NCBI RefSeq assembly: GCF_023242315.1
Contig: NZ_JALLIY010000019.1
Location: 1-64,000, forward strand
Direction of reading: 5' to 3'
DNA: 64,000 nucleotides
From: Pseudomonas sp. MWU13-2105
GTDB lineage: Bacteria; Pseudomonadota; Gammaproteobacteria; Pseudomonadales; Pseudomonadaceae
The position numbers were made by a program, and so were the translations under genes. Positions 33,876-43,079 of the stretch are shown here, in pieces (the first letter of the stretch is position 1; each line of letters opens with the position of its first letter). Under the pieces are notes generated by a model that was not told the origin of the DNA, made no database searches, and worked only from the letters and a program-made list of their open reading frames with translations.

Positions 33876-36293
33876 ATGAGCGAAGAAAATACGTACGACT
33901 CGACCAGCATCAAGGTGCTGAAAGGTTTGGATGCCGTACGCAAACGTCCCGGTATGTACATTGGCGACACCGATGATGGTAGCGGTCTGCACCACATGGT
34001 GTTCGAGGTGGTCGACAACTCCATCGACGAAGCCCTCGCCGGCCATTGCGACGAAATCAGCATCATCATCCACCCGGACGAGTCCATTTCCGTACGTGAC
34101 AACGGTCGCGGTATTCCGGTGGACGTGCACAAGGAAGAAGGCGTTTCCGCGGCCGAGGTCATCATGACCGTGCTGCACGCCGGCGGTAAGTTCGACGACA
34201 ACTCCTATAAAGTCTCCGGCGGTCTGCACGGTGTCGGCGTGTCGGTGGTGAACGCCCTGTCCGAATTGCTGGTGCTGACCGTGCGTCGTAGCGGCAAGAT
34301 CTGGGAACAGACCTACGTCCACGGCGTGCCACAGGAACCGATGAGAATCGTCGGCGACAGTGAAACCACCGGTACCGAGATTCACTTCAAGGCCTCCGCC
34401 GAAACCTTCAAGAACATCCACTTCAGCTGGGACATCCTGGCCAAGCGGATTCGTGAACTGTCCTTCCTCAACTCCGGTGTCGGTATCGTCCTCAAGGACG
34501 AGCGCAGCGGCAAGGAAGAGCTGTTCAAGTACGAAGGCGGCCTGCGGGCGTTCGTTGAATACCTGAACACCAACAAGACTCCGGTCAACCAGGTGTTCCA
34601 CTTCAACGTCCAGCGTGAAGACGGCATCGGCGTGGAAATCGCCCTGCAGTGGAACGACAGCTTCAACGAGAACCTGTTGTGCTTCACCAACAACATTCCA
34701 CAGCGCGACGGCGGTACTCACCTGGTGGGTTTCCGTTCGGCACTGACGCGTAACCTCAACACCTACATCGAAGCGGAAGGTCTGGCGAAGAAGCACAAGG
34801 TCGCCACCACTGGTGACGATGCCCGTGAAGGCCTGACCGCGATTATTTCGGTCAAGGTGCCGGATCCGAAGTTCAGCTCCCAGACCAAGGATAAGCTGGT
34901 CTCTTCCGAAGTGAAGACTGCGGTCGAACAGGAAATGGGCAAGTACTTCTCGGACTTCCTGCTGGAAAACCCGAACGAAGCCAAGCTGGTGGTCGGCAAG
35001 ATGATCGACGCCGCCCGTGCCCGTGAAGCGGCACGTAAAGCCCGTGAGATGACCCGGCGCAAAGGTGCGCTGGATATCGCTGGCTTGCCGGGAAAACTGG
35101 CCGACTGCCAGGAAAAGGACCCTGCCCTTTCCGAACTCTACCTGGTGGAAGGTGACTCTGCTGGCGGTTCCGCCAAGCAGGGTCGTAACCGTCGTACCCA
35201 GGCGATCCTGCCGTTGAAGGGCAAGATCCTCAACGTGGAAAAAGCCCGTTTTGACAAAATGATCTCGTCCCAGGAAGTGGGCACGCTGATCACCGCGTTG
35301 GGCTGCGGTATCGGTCGCGACGAGTACAACATCGAGAAACTGCGTTACCACAACATCATCATCATGACCGATGCTGACGTCGACGGTTCACACATCCGCA
35401 CCCTGCTGCTGACCTTCTTCTTCCGTCAGTTGCCGGAGCTGATCGAGCGTGGCTACATCTACATCGCCCAGCCGCCGTTGTACAAGGTCAAGAAAGGCAA
35501 GCAAGAGCAATACATCAAAGACGACGACGCCATGGAAGAGTACATGACGCAGTCGGCCCTGGAAGATGCGAGCCTGCACCTGAACGAAGAGGCACCGGGT
35601 ATTTCCGGTGCCGCGCTGGAACGTCTGGTGAATGACTTCCGCATGGTGATGAAGACCCTCAAGCGTCTGTCGCGCCTGTACCCGCAGGAGCTGACCGAGC
35701 ACTTCATCTACCTGCCGGCGGTGAGCCTGGAGCAGTTGGGCGATCACGCGGCGATGCAGGATTGGCTGGCCAGGTATGAAGTCCGCCTGCGTCTGAACGA
35801 GAAGTCCGGCCTGGTCTACAAAGCCAGCCTGCGCGAAGACCGTGAACGTAACGTCTGGTTGCCGGAGGTCGAACTGATCTCCCACGGCCTGTCCAATTAC
35901 GTCACGTTCAACCGCGACTTCTTCGGTAGCAACGACTACAAGACCGTTGTGACCCTGGGTGCGCAGTTGAGCACCTTGCTCGATGAGGGCGCCTACATTC
36001 AGCGTGGCGAACGCAAGAAAGCCGTGACCGAGTTCAAGGAAGCCCTGGACTGGTTGATGGCCGAAAGCACCAAGCGCCACACCATCCAGCGCTACAAAGG
36101 GTTGGGGGAGATGAACCCGGACCAATTGTGGGAAACCACCATGGACCCAGCGGTTCGCCGGATGCTGAAGGTGACGATCGAAGACGCCGTCGGTGCGGAC
36201 CAGATCTTCAACACCCTGATGGGCGATGCGGTAGAGCCACGTCGTGACTTTATCGAGAGCAATGCGTTGGCGGTGTCGAACCTGGATTTCTGA
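33876..36293 (+). CDS. gyrB: DNA gyrase subunit B (805 aa)
   Basis: This is the ATPase subunit of the supercoiling topoisomerase. The GHKL ATPase motifs (EVVDNSIDEA, GRGIPVD, GGLHGVG) are in the N-terminal third. The TOPRIM domain has EGDSAGGSA and TDADVDGSHI, and the C-terminal motif is IQRYKGLGEMNPDQLWETTMDP. Full length, starting 4 bp after recF. Confidence 0.99.
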   Translation: MSEENTYDSTSIKVLKGLDAVRKRPGMYIGDTDDGSGLHHMVFEVVDNSIDEALAGHCDEISIIIHPDESISVRDNGRGIPVDVHKEEGVSAAEVIMTVLHAGGKFDDNSYKVSGGLHGVGVSVVNALSELLVLTVRRSGKIWEQTYVHGVPQEPMRIVGDSETTGTEIHFKASAETFKNIHFSWDILAKRIRELSFLNSGVGIVLKDERSGKEELFKYEGGLRAFVEYLNTNKTPVNQVFHFNVQREDGIGVEIALQWNDSFNENLLCFTNNIPQRDGGTHLVGFRSALTRNLNTYIEAEGLAKKHKVATTGDDAREGLTAIISVKVPDPKFSSQTKDKLVSSEVKTAVEQEMGKYFSDFLLENPNEAKLVVGKMIDAARAREAARKAREMTRRKGALDIAGLPGKLADCQEKDPALSELYLVEGDSAGGSAKQGRNRRTQAILPLKGKILNVEKARFDKMISSQEVGTLITALGCGIGRDEYNIEKLRYHNIIIMTDADVDGSHIRTLLLTFFFRQLPELIERGYIYIAQPPLYKVKKGKQEQYIKDDDAMEEYMTQSALEDASLHLNEEAPGISGAALERLVNDFRMVMKTLKRLSRLYPQELTEHFIYLPAVSLEQLGDHAAMQDWLARYEVRLRLNEKSGLVYKASLREDRERNVWLPEVELISHGLSNYVTFNRDFFGSNDYKTVVTLGAQLSTLLDEGAYIQRGERKKAVTEFKEALDWLMAESTKRHTIQRYKGLGEMNPDQLWETTMDPAVRRMLKVTIEDAVGADQIFNTLMGDAVEPRRDFIESNALAVSNLDF

Positions 36294-36315
36294 TGGTTTG
36301 ATGTTACGCAGTACC

Positions 36316-36345
36316 AAAAAGCCAACGCTAAGCGTTGGCTTTTTT
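36316..36345 (+). terminator. Rho-independent terminator of gyrB
   Basis: AGCCAACGC (36320-36328) and GCGTTGGCT (36332-36340) form a 9-bp stem with a 3-base loop, preceded by five A's and followed by a run of T's. It ends the dnaA-dnaN-recF-gyrB transcription unit. Confidence 0.95.
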
Positions 36346-36501
36346 ATGCGTGCTATTTCCCTCACGATTTAAAAGCAAAATCCCCTTCTGTATTCAGCAA
36401 GCCCGTCTACACTCTAGGGTCTATGCCCATAGGTGGCATTGTGCCTCACCCAGAAACTGAACGGTTTTACCACTATCCGACGACTGACTCCCGCGCCACC
36501 C

Positions 36502-36529
36502 TCAAGTGGATCGGGCCGTTGGCGGATAG
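36502..36529 (+). promoter_or_regulatory. Candidate FliA (sigma-28) promoter of the chemotaxis operon
   Basis: TCAAG (36502-36506) and GCGGATAG (36522-36529) resemble the -35 and -10 elements of motility sigma-28 promoters, about 48 bases before the first MCP start. The -10 has a mismatch to GCCGATAA and the spacing is about one base longer than ideal. The rest of 36346-36576 shows no gene. Confidence 0.35.
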
Positions 36530-36576
36530 CCTTGTTGTGCAGTGGAGCTTTGTTCAACTGAGTCAGGGAGGAACCT

Positions 36577-37788
36577 ATGTCGTCATCCGGCAACCTGCAA
36601 GCTTTGCAGCCTGCCCCCTCGGCGGGTGCTTTTTTCTGGATACCCCTTATCCCCGCCGCCAGTGCCGTGTGCGTGTTGCTGTTGAGCGACTGGCGCCCCG
36701 CCAACCTGGCCTGGTCGGTCGGGCTGTTGCTGCTGGGGGGGCTGGCCGGACTCTTGAACCAGCGTCACTATCGGCAACTGTCAGCCCGGCTCCTGAGTGA
36801 CGCCCAAGCTGCCCAGGCCCCGGTCGATACAGCCTCAACCGGTGGCCTGGAGGCGGTCTGCCTGGAAGCCATCCCGATCTGGTCCCGGCAGATCGAAAGT
36901 TCTCGGACTGAGACCGAAACCGCCATCATTGAACTGACCAGCCGTTTCAGCGCCATTTCCGAACGCTTGCGACAAACCGTCGATGCCTCCCAGGCCACGG
37001 CCGGCGATCTGGCCCACCAGAACCAGGGTGGGGCGCTGGAAGTGTTGGCCCAGAGCGATGCCGAGTTGCTGCACGTGATCGAGTCGCTCAAGACCATTCA
37101 GCAAAGCCGTGACGAGATGCTGGTCCAGGTGCGTAATCTCACGGGCTACACCGGCGAGCTACGGGCGATGGCCGGCGAGGTGGCGGCCATCGCCCAACAG
37201 ACCAACCTGCTGGCGCTCAACGCTGCCATCGAGGCTGCCCGTGCCGGCGAGGCGGGACGCGGCTTCGCGGTGGTCGCCGACGCGGTGCGGACGCTCTCCA
37301 GCCAATCCAGCGAAACCGGGCAGAAGATGTCCGCCAAAGTCGACATCATCAACGGTGCCATCAACCAGTTGGTGGAAGCCGCTGCCAGCAGTACCGATCA
37401 CGACAAGGACTCGGTGGCCGGCTCGGAAGCCAGCATCCAGGGGGTGCTCGCCCGTTTCAAGAGCATCACCGGCCAGCTCTCCGAATCCGCGACGCTGCTG
37501 CAACGCGAAGGTATGGGGATTCGCGACGAGGTCACCGAAGTGCTGATAAACCTGCAATTCCAGGATCGGGTCAGCCAGATCCTCGCGCAGGTACGCAACA
37601 ACATGGAAGCCCTGCTCCGTCACTTGCGCGAAGCCCAGGTGCCTGGAGCCACGGTGGTGGTCGACGCTCCTGCCTGGCTGGCGGAAATGGAACTGACCTA
37701 CGCCACCGATGAGCAGCGACGCAATCACCACTCGGGCAAGGTCAACGTCAATCAGCCCGCTACGATCCAGGAAATCACCTTCTTTTAG
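36577..37788 (+). CDS. Methyl-accepting chemotaxis protein without periplasmic sensor (403 aa)
   Basis: Two hydrophobic helices (residues about 18-37 and 44-61) form a tight hairpin with almost no periplasmic loop, so there is no classical ligand domain. The rest is a cytoplasmic signalling coiled coil with the conserved tip EVAAIAQQTNLLALNAAIEA and ARAGEAGRGFAVVADAVRTL (residues about 201-240). No HAMP domain is obvious. ATG 36577 has a strong AGGGAGGA site. It leads the che operon, so it probably feeds an internal or membrane-derived signal to the CheA encoded downstream. Confidence 0.9.
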   Translation: MSSSGNLQALQPAPSAGAFFWIPLIPAASAVCVLLLSDWRPANLAWSVGLLLLGGLAGLLNQRHYRQLSARLLSDAQAAQAPVDTASTGGLEAVCLEAIPIWSRQIESSRTETETAIIELTSRFSAISERLRQTVDASQATAGDLAHQNQGGALEVLAQSDAELLHVIESLKTIQQSRDEMLVQVRNLTGYTGELRAMAGEVAAIAQQTNLLALNAAIEAARAGEAGRGFAVVADAVRTLSSQSSETGQKMSAKVDIINGAINQLVEAAASSTDHDKDSVAGSEASIQGVLARFKSITGQLSESATLLQREGMGIRDEVTEVLINLQFQDRVSQILAQVRNNMEALLRHLREAQVPGATVVVDAPAWLAEMELTYATDEQRRNHHSGKVNVNQPATIQEITFF

Positions 37789-37797
37789 GAGCCGGTC

Positions 37798-38166
37798 ATG
37801 GCAAAGAACGTAATGGTGGTCGACGATTCAAGCAGTGTTCGTCAGGTGGTCAGCATCGCGCTCAAAAGCGCCGGATACGATGTGATCGAAGCCAGTGACG
37901 GCAAGGATGCCCTGGCCAAGCTGACCGGGCAGAAAATCCACCTGATCATCAGCGACGTGAACATGCCGAACATGGATGGCATCACCTTCGTCAAGGAAGT
38001 GAAAAAGCTGCCCAGCTACAAGTTCACCCCGATCATCATGCTCACCACCGAGTCCCAGGAAAGCAAGAAGCAGGAGGGGCAAGCCGCGGGGGCACGGGCC
38101 TGGGTGGTCAAGCCGTTCCAGCCGGCGCAAATGCTCGCCGCTGTATCCAAGCTGATCCTGCCCTGA
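37798..38166 (+). CDS. cheY: CheY-type single-domain response regulator (122 aa)
   Basis: This is a receiver domain without an output domain. The acidic pair D9/D10, phosphoacceptor D53 (ISDVNMPNMDG), T83 and K105 (VVKPF) are all present. It is likely phosphorylated by the operon's CheA. It starts 9 bp after the first MCP gene, with an AGGAG site. Confidence 0.95.
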   Translation: MAKNVMVVDDSSSVRQVVSIALKSAGYDVIEASDGKDALAKLTGQKIHLIISDVNMPNMDGITFVKEVKKLPSYKFTPIIMLTTESQESKKQEGQAAGARAWVVKPFQPAQMLAAVSKLILP

Positions 38167-38209
38167 GCCCGGGCACCACCAGGACCGGGGCACACAGGGA
38201 GATTCGAGC

Positions 38210-38509
38210 ATGCCGATCATTTGCCAAGCAGACACTTCGACACCCCACCTGGGGATCGAAGGCGAAATGACCATCTACACCGCCGCGCAGCTATATGCCG
38301 AATTGGCGCCGTTCCTGACGCTGGGCAGTCCGTTGGACATCGACCTTTCGCAGGTCACTGAAATCGATGGCGCGGGTCTGCAACTGTTGATGCTCGCCAA
38401 GCGCGAAACCTTGCGCACCGGCGTTGCGCTACAACTGAGCGGGCATAGCCCGGCGGTTCTCGAAGTGTTCGAACTGTGTGACCTGGGCGGTACGCTGGGG
38501 CAACCATGA
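38210..38509 (+). CDS. STAS-domain protein of the che operon (99 aa)
   Basis: This is a single STAS (anti-sigma-factor-antagonist-like) domain. The usual phosphorylatable serine motif DSSGL reads DGAGLQLL (residues about 63-70), with alanine in place of serine, so kinase control at that residue is unlikely. Small STAS proteins occur in several chemosensory operons, where they may act as scaffold or partner of the CheY/CheA pair; the exact role is unknown. ATG 38210 follows GGGAG. Confidence 0.9.
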   Translation: MPIICQADTSTPHLGIEGEMTIYTAAQLYAELAPFLTLGSPLDIDLSQVTEIDGAGLQLLMLAKRETLRTGVALQLSGHSPAVLEVFELCDLGGTLGQP

Positions 38510-38568
38510 TCCAGGGCTGCAAGCTTCCCGCGGTTATCTGACCCCGGGGCGATAAAAGGGACTCTATC

Positions 38569-40824
38569 GTGACCATCAATCTCGACCAGGCACAGCAGAC
38601 CTTCATCGTGGAAGCACGTGAGCTGCTCCAGGACATGGAGTCGTCGTTGTTACAGCTGGAGTCCGAACCAGACGACAGCGACGCCATCGGTGCAATTTTC
38701 CGTGCGGCGCACACCATCAAGGGCTCTGCCGGACTGTTCGGCTTGAGTCCCATCGTCGGTTTTACCCATATCGTCGAAGATGTGCTCGATCGCTTGCGCG
38801 AGGGCGCCATCCAGGTGGATGCCGAGCTGATCGCTCTGTTGCTCAGAAGCGCCGACCATATGCTCGAGCTGGTCGATGTCGTCGCCGGTGCCGGCGAGGC
38901 GTTGAGCGACATCGCCCTGGAGCGAGAGGCGCTGCTGCGGCAGGGCTTGCACAACTACCAGGCCGTGCGGGCGACGTCTGTCGTGCCGGTCTTGCCCGAG
39001 ATTCCGGTGGCCCAGCCGGTACCCGGCCAGGACTCGGTCAGTTCCGGCTATTGGCACATCTCCCTGCGGTTCGGGGCCGATGTGTTTCGCAATGGCATGG
39101 ACCCGCTGTCCTTTCTTCGTTACCTGAATACCCTGGGCGAGATCGTCCATGTGGTCACCCTCGCTGATACCCTGCCCGCCCTGGAGCGGTTTGACGCCAA
39201 GAGCTGCCACCTGGGGTTCGAGATCGATCTGGACTCGGATGCCAGCCGTGAAACCATTGCCGAAGCTTTCGATTTTGTGCGCGACGACTGCCAGATTCAT
39301 ATCCTCGCGCCCCACAGTCGAATGGAAGAATACCTGCGCCTGATCGAGGCGCTTCCTGAAGGGCCGGCACGGCTGGGGGAGATCCTGACCCGATGTGGCG
39401 CGCTGACGGCCAAGGAGCTGGAAGACGGTTTGCGCACCCAGCGCGAGCATGCGGAGTCGACCGGGACACCGGCCATGCCACTGGGCGAGATCCTGATTGA
39501 ACAGCGCGTGGTCGAAGCCGCCGTGGTGCAGTCCGCCTTGGAAAAACAGGGCCGGCAGCGCGAGCAGCCCCAGGCTACGGCGGTCGAGGCCCGGTTTGTC
39601 CGGGTCAATGCCGACAAGCTGGACGAGTTGATCAACCTGGTCGGCGAGTTGGTCATCGCCAGCGCCGGGGCCAACCTGCTGGCGCGCAGCAGCCCGAGCG
39701 GCCCGTTGCAGGAGTCCACTTCGGTGGTGTCGGGACTGGTGGAGGAAATCCTCGATGGTGCGCTGCACCTGCGGATGATCCCCATCGGCGATACATTCAA
39801 CCGCTTCCGCCGGGTGGTGCGGGATGTCAGCCAGGAGCTGGGCAAGGACATCGAGCTGCTGATCAGCGGTGCCGACACCGAACTGGACAAGACCGTGGTG
39901 GAGAAAATCGGCGACCCGCTGATGCACCTGTTGCGCAATGCGATGGATCACGGCATCGAATCGCCGTCGGTCCGCGAGGCCGCCGGCAAGCCCGCCAAGG
40001 GGCGCCTGCAGCTCAACGCCTTTCACGACTCGGGCAGCATCGTGCTGGAGATTGCCGACGATGGTGCGGGCCTCAATCGGGATCGGATCCTGCAAAAAGC
40101 CGTTGAGCGCGGCCTGGTCCCTGTCGGGGCGAACCTGACGGACCAGGAGATCTACAACCTGATTTTCGAAGCGGGCTTTTCCACCGCCGAAGCGGTGACC
40201 AATCTGTCCGGGCGTGGCGTGGGCATGGATGTGGTCAAGCGCAACATCACGCTGTTGCGCGGCACGGTTGATCTGGATAGCCAACCCGGCCAGGGCACGA
40301 TCATTCGTATCCGCCTGCCGTTGACCCTGGCGATCATCAACGGATTCCTCGTGGGCATCGGCCAGATCCACTATGTGGTGCCGCTGGAAATGGTCCAGGA
40401 ATGCATTGAATTGAATGCCCTGCAGCGTCAGGACATGTCGGGAAACAACCACCTGGACCTACGCGGCGAGGTACTGCCGCTGGTACGTCTGCGTGATCAT
40501 TTCAGTCATGCGGGGCACAGCGTTCGCCGCGAAAACGTGGTGGTGGTGCGTTGTGCCGAGCAAAAGGCCGGGCTGGTGGTCGATGAGCTGCTGGGCGAGT
40601 TCCAGACGGTCATCAAACCCCTTGGCAAGCTGTTCAATGCGCTGCGCGGCATCAGTGGCTCCACCATCCTGGGCAGCGGCGAGGTCGCGCTGATTCTTGA
40701 TGTTCCCGCGTTGCTGGGAGAACTGGTCCAACGTGAAACCCGGCAGGCCACTGTTTATTCCTTGACCGATAGCAAACCTGGCAACTCAGCCAACCACATC
40801 GCACATGGAGGGGCTCTTCAATGA
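38569..40824 (+). CDS. cheA: CheA, chemotaxis histidine kinase with MshEN-like insert (751 aa)
   Basis: The P1 phosphotransfer domain has His48 in AAHTIKGSAG. A variable region with an alpha/beta domain (about 160-260) follows. Residues 268-291 and 304-327 are two copies of an RLGEIL..G.L....L..AL..Q pattern resembling the MshEN/GspE N-terminal motif. Then come the P3 dimerisation domain, the P4 kinase (N457 in HLLRNAMDHG, DDGAGLN) and the P5 CheW-like domain. All catalytic boxes are intact. The kinase receives signals from the flanking MCPs via CheW and passes phosphate to CheY and CheB. Its stop overlaps the second MCP start by ATGA. Confidence 0.95.
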   Translation: MTINLDQAQQTFIVEARELLQDMESSLLQLESEPDDSDAIGAIFRAAHTIKGSAGLFGLSPIVGFTHIVEDVLDRLREGAIQVDAELIALLLRSADHMLELVDVVAGAGEALSDIALEREALLRQGLHNYQAVRATSVVPVLPEIPVAQPVPGQDSVSSGYWHISLRFGADVFRNGMDPLSFLRYLNTLGEIVHVVTLADTLPALERFDAKSCHLGFEIDLDSDASRETIAEAFDFVRDDCQIHILAPHSRMEEYLRLIEALPEGPARLGEILTRCGALTAKELEDGLRTQREHAESTGTPAMPLGEILIEQRVVEAAVVQSALEKQGRQREQPQATAVEARFVRVNADKLDELINLVGELVIASAGANLLARSSPSGPLQESTSVVSGLVEEILDGALHLRMIPIGDTFNRFRRVVRDVSQELGKDIELLISGADTELDKTVVEKIGDPLMHLLRNAMDHGIESPSVREAAGKPAKGRLQLNAFHDSGSIVLEIADDGAGLNRDRILQKAVERGLVPVGANLTDQEIYNLIFEAGFSTAEAVTNLSGRGVGMDVVKRNITLLRGTVDLDSQPGQGTIIRIRLPLTLAIINGFLVGIGQIHYVVPLEMVQECIELNALQRQDMSGNNHLDLRGEVLPLVRLRDHFSHAGHSVRRENVVVVRCAEQKAGLVVDELLGEFQTVIKPLGKLFNALRGISGSTILGSGEVALILDVPALLGELVQRETRQATVYSLTDSKPGNSANHIAHGGALQ

Positions 40825-42482
40825 AATGGTTCTACGATCTGAGAATAGCAACCAAGCTCATCGCTTCGTTTCTGCTGGTGTTGGTCCTGATGGCGCTGAT
40901 GGGAGCATTTGCTGTCATTCAACTGGGCCAGGTCAACCAGACGGCCACCGACATGCGCGATAACTGGTTGCCCTCCGTGCGCCTTTCCTCGGGCATTCGG
41001 TTTTTTGTCGCCAACTATCGGATCAAGGAGATCCGTTATCTGCTGGCCGAAGGCCCGGCGGAACAGTCCCAGTATGAACAAGAGGTCGCTGACGCCCGTA
41101 AGGACGTCGACACCCGTATTGCCCGCTATGAAAAGGAGGGGCTGATCTCCGGCCCTGCGGAACAAGCGCTGTTCGATACGTTCAAGAACGACTGGGAGAA
41201 CTACCTGGCCAGCAGCAAGAAAATGTTCGCCGAATCCCGACAGGAAGGTGGGCGGGAGCAAGCCATGGCTGTTCTCAGGGGGGACTCGAAGCGAACCTTC
41301 GAATTGATATCCGCCGATCTGCTGAAAATAATCGAACTCAACGACACTGGGGCGACGGCCGCCAATCAACGGGGTAACGAGATCTACACCAATGGACGGA
41401 TATCGATCATGGCCGCGGTGATCGTGGCCTTGCTCATCGGCATCGCCCTGGCGTTGTTCATTTCGCGGATCATTGCCAATCCGCTGAAAATCGCGGCCGG
41501 TGTTGCCGGACAGTTGGCGGAGGGCAATCTGGCGGTAACCATCGCATCAGGTTCCAAGGATGAGACCGGTCAGGTGCTCACGGCCATGCAGACCATGGTC
41601 GGCAAGCTGTCGCAGATTATTGGTGAAGTGCGCACCGCCGCCGACAATCTGGCCAGCGCGTCCGAGGAAGTCAGCGCCACGGCCCAGTCCATGAGCCAGG
41701 CCACCAGCGAACAGGCGGCCAGTGTCGAAGAGACCAGTGCCTCCGTCGAGCAGATGAGCGCCAGCATCAACCAGAACACCGAGAACGCCAAGATCACCGA
41801 CGGCATGGCGAGCAAGGCGGCCAAGGAAGCCACCGATGGCGGCGACTCCGTGCAGCAGACCGTCCAGGCCATGAAGAAGATTGCCCAGCGCATCAGCATC
41901 ATCGACGACATTGCCTACCAGACCAATCTGCTGGCCTTGAACGCGGCCATTGAAGCGGCGCGTGCCGGGGAACATGGCAAGGGCTTCGCGGTGGTGGCGG
42001 CCGAAGTGCGCAAGTTGGCCGAACGCAGCCAGGTGGCCGCGCAGGAGATCGGCGAGCTGTCCACCAGCAGTGTTGAAATGGCTGAGCGGGCCGGGCATTT
42101 GCTGAACGAAATGGTGCCCTCGATCAACAAGACCTCCGATCTGGTCCAGGAGATCACCGCGGCCTCCGAAGAACAGGCGGCTGGCGTGGCGCAGATCAAT
42201 ACCGCGATGAACCAGCTCAACCAGGTCACCCAGCAGAACGCTTCGAGCAGCGAAGAGTTGGCCGCCACGGCCGAAGAGATGAGCGGCCAGGCTGAACAGT
42301 TGCAGCAGGCGATGAGCTTTTTCACGCTGGAGGCGGCCAATGCGAGCGTGAACCTGGCGCAAGGTAAATCGCGCGCGGCGGGTGGTGTGTCGCGGACGCT
42401 CATGCGGGCGCCGCAACCGGCCCTGCACAAGAGTTTCGCCCAGGCCGTCGGTCCCGACGAAAGCGAGTTCACCCGGTTCTGA
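40821..42482 (+). CDS. Methyl-accepting chemotaxis protein, four-helix-bundle sensor (553 aa)
   Basis: TM1 (residues about 11-33) and TM2 (about 193-216) enclose a periplasmic helical domain of about 160 residues of the 4HB_MCP type. HAMP (about 217-270) and the signalling domain with tip DDIAYQTNLLALNAAIEA and ARAGEHGKGFAVVAAEVRKL follow. The protein ends in ESEFTRF without the NWETF-type receptor-tethering pentapeptide. It is translationally coupled to cheA (ATGA). Confidence 0.94.
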   Translation: MKWFYDLRIATKLIASFLLVLVLMALMGAFAVIQLGQVNQTATDMRDNWLPSVRLSSGIRFFVANYRIKEIRYLLAEGPAEQSQYEQEVADARKDVDTRIARYEKEGLISGPAEQALFDTFKNDWENYLASSKKMFAESRQEGGREQAMAVLRGDSKRTFELISADLLKIIELNDTGATAANQRGNEIYTNGRISIMAAVIVALLIGIALALFISRIIANPLKIAAGVAGQLAEGNLAVTIASGSKDETGQVLTAMQTMVGKLSQIIGEVRTAADNLASASEEVSATAQSMSQATSEQAASVEETSASVEQMSASINQNTENAKITDGMASKAAKEATDGGDSVQQTVQAMKKIAQRISIIDDIAYQTNLLALNAAIEAARAGEHGKGFAVVAAEVRKLAERSQVAAQEIGELSTSSVEMAERAGHLLNEMVPSINKTSDLVQEITAASEEQAAGVAQINTAMNQLNQVTQQNASSSEELAATAEEMSGQAEQLQQAMSFFTLEAANASVNLAQGKSRAAGGVSRTLMRAPQPALHKSFAQAVGPDESEFTRF

Positions 42483-42523
42483 GCGACGCCTGGACGCGGA
42501 CCCTTTTCATGCAGGAGAGCAAC

Positions 42524-43057
42524 ATGGGTGCATTAACGACTACCCGCCAAGCGGTCGCGGTGCCAATGCAGGAGGCGCAGTACCTGACGTTCCTGCTGGG
42601 CGGCGAAATGTTCGCCATCGGGATCCTGGGGATCAAGGAAATCATCGAGTACGGCCACGTCACGCCAGTACCGATGATGCCCGCCTTCATCCGTGGCGTG
42701 ATCAACCTGCGCGGTGCCGTGGTGCCGGTGGTGGACCTGGGCGCGCGCTTCGGGCAGCAGTGTTCGAGCGTAACCCGGCGCAGTTGCGTGGTGATCATCG
42801 AGGCCAGCGGCGACGACGGCCAGGCCCAGGATATCGGTTTGCTGGTCGACACCGTGTCCGAAGTCCTGGAAATCCCGGCGGTCGAGATCGCGCCGCCGCC
42901 GAGCTTCGGCGCGCGCATTCGCGCCGATTTCATCAGCGGCATGGCCAAGGTCGAAGGCAAGTTCGTCATTGTCCTGCAGGTTGATCGGGTGTTGTCCGTG
43001 GACGAGATGTCGCAGTTGGCGGAGATCGGTGACAGCCACCCTCAGCAGGTGCAGTGA
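42524..43057 (+). CDS. cheW: CheW, chemotaxis coupling protein (177 aa)
   Basis: This adaptor between MCPs and CheA has the SH3-like CheW fold with FLLGGEMFAIGILGIKEII and RGVINLRGAVVPVVDL. The start is ATG 42524, 7 bases after GGAG; an ATG five codons upstream (42509) has no good site. It extends slightly beyond the usual 150-165 residues at both ends. Confidence 0.95.
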   Translation: MGALTTTRQAVAVPMQEAQYLTFLLGGEMFAIGILGIKEIIEYGHVTPVPMMPAFIRGVINLRGAVVPVVDLGARFGQQCSSVTRRSCVVIIEASGDDGQAQDIGLLVDTVSEVLEIPAVEIAPPPSFGARIRADFISGMAKVEGKFVIVLQVDRVLSVDEMSQLAEIGDSHPQQVQ

Positions 43058-43079
43058 GTAGCGAAGAAGGAGGCGCAGG

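Noticed and set aside
36423..36800. 125-codon ORF spanning the promoter and start of the first MCP gene
   Set aside because: It runs in a different frame across a candidate sigma-28 promoter and the strong MCP ribosome-binding site. No family resemblance was seen.
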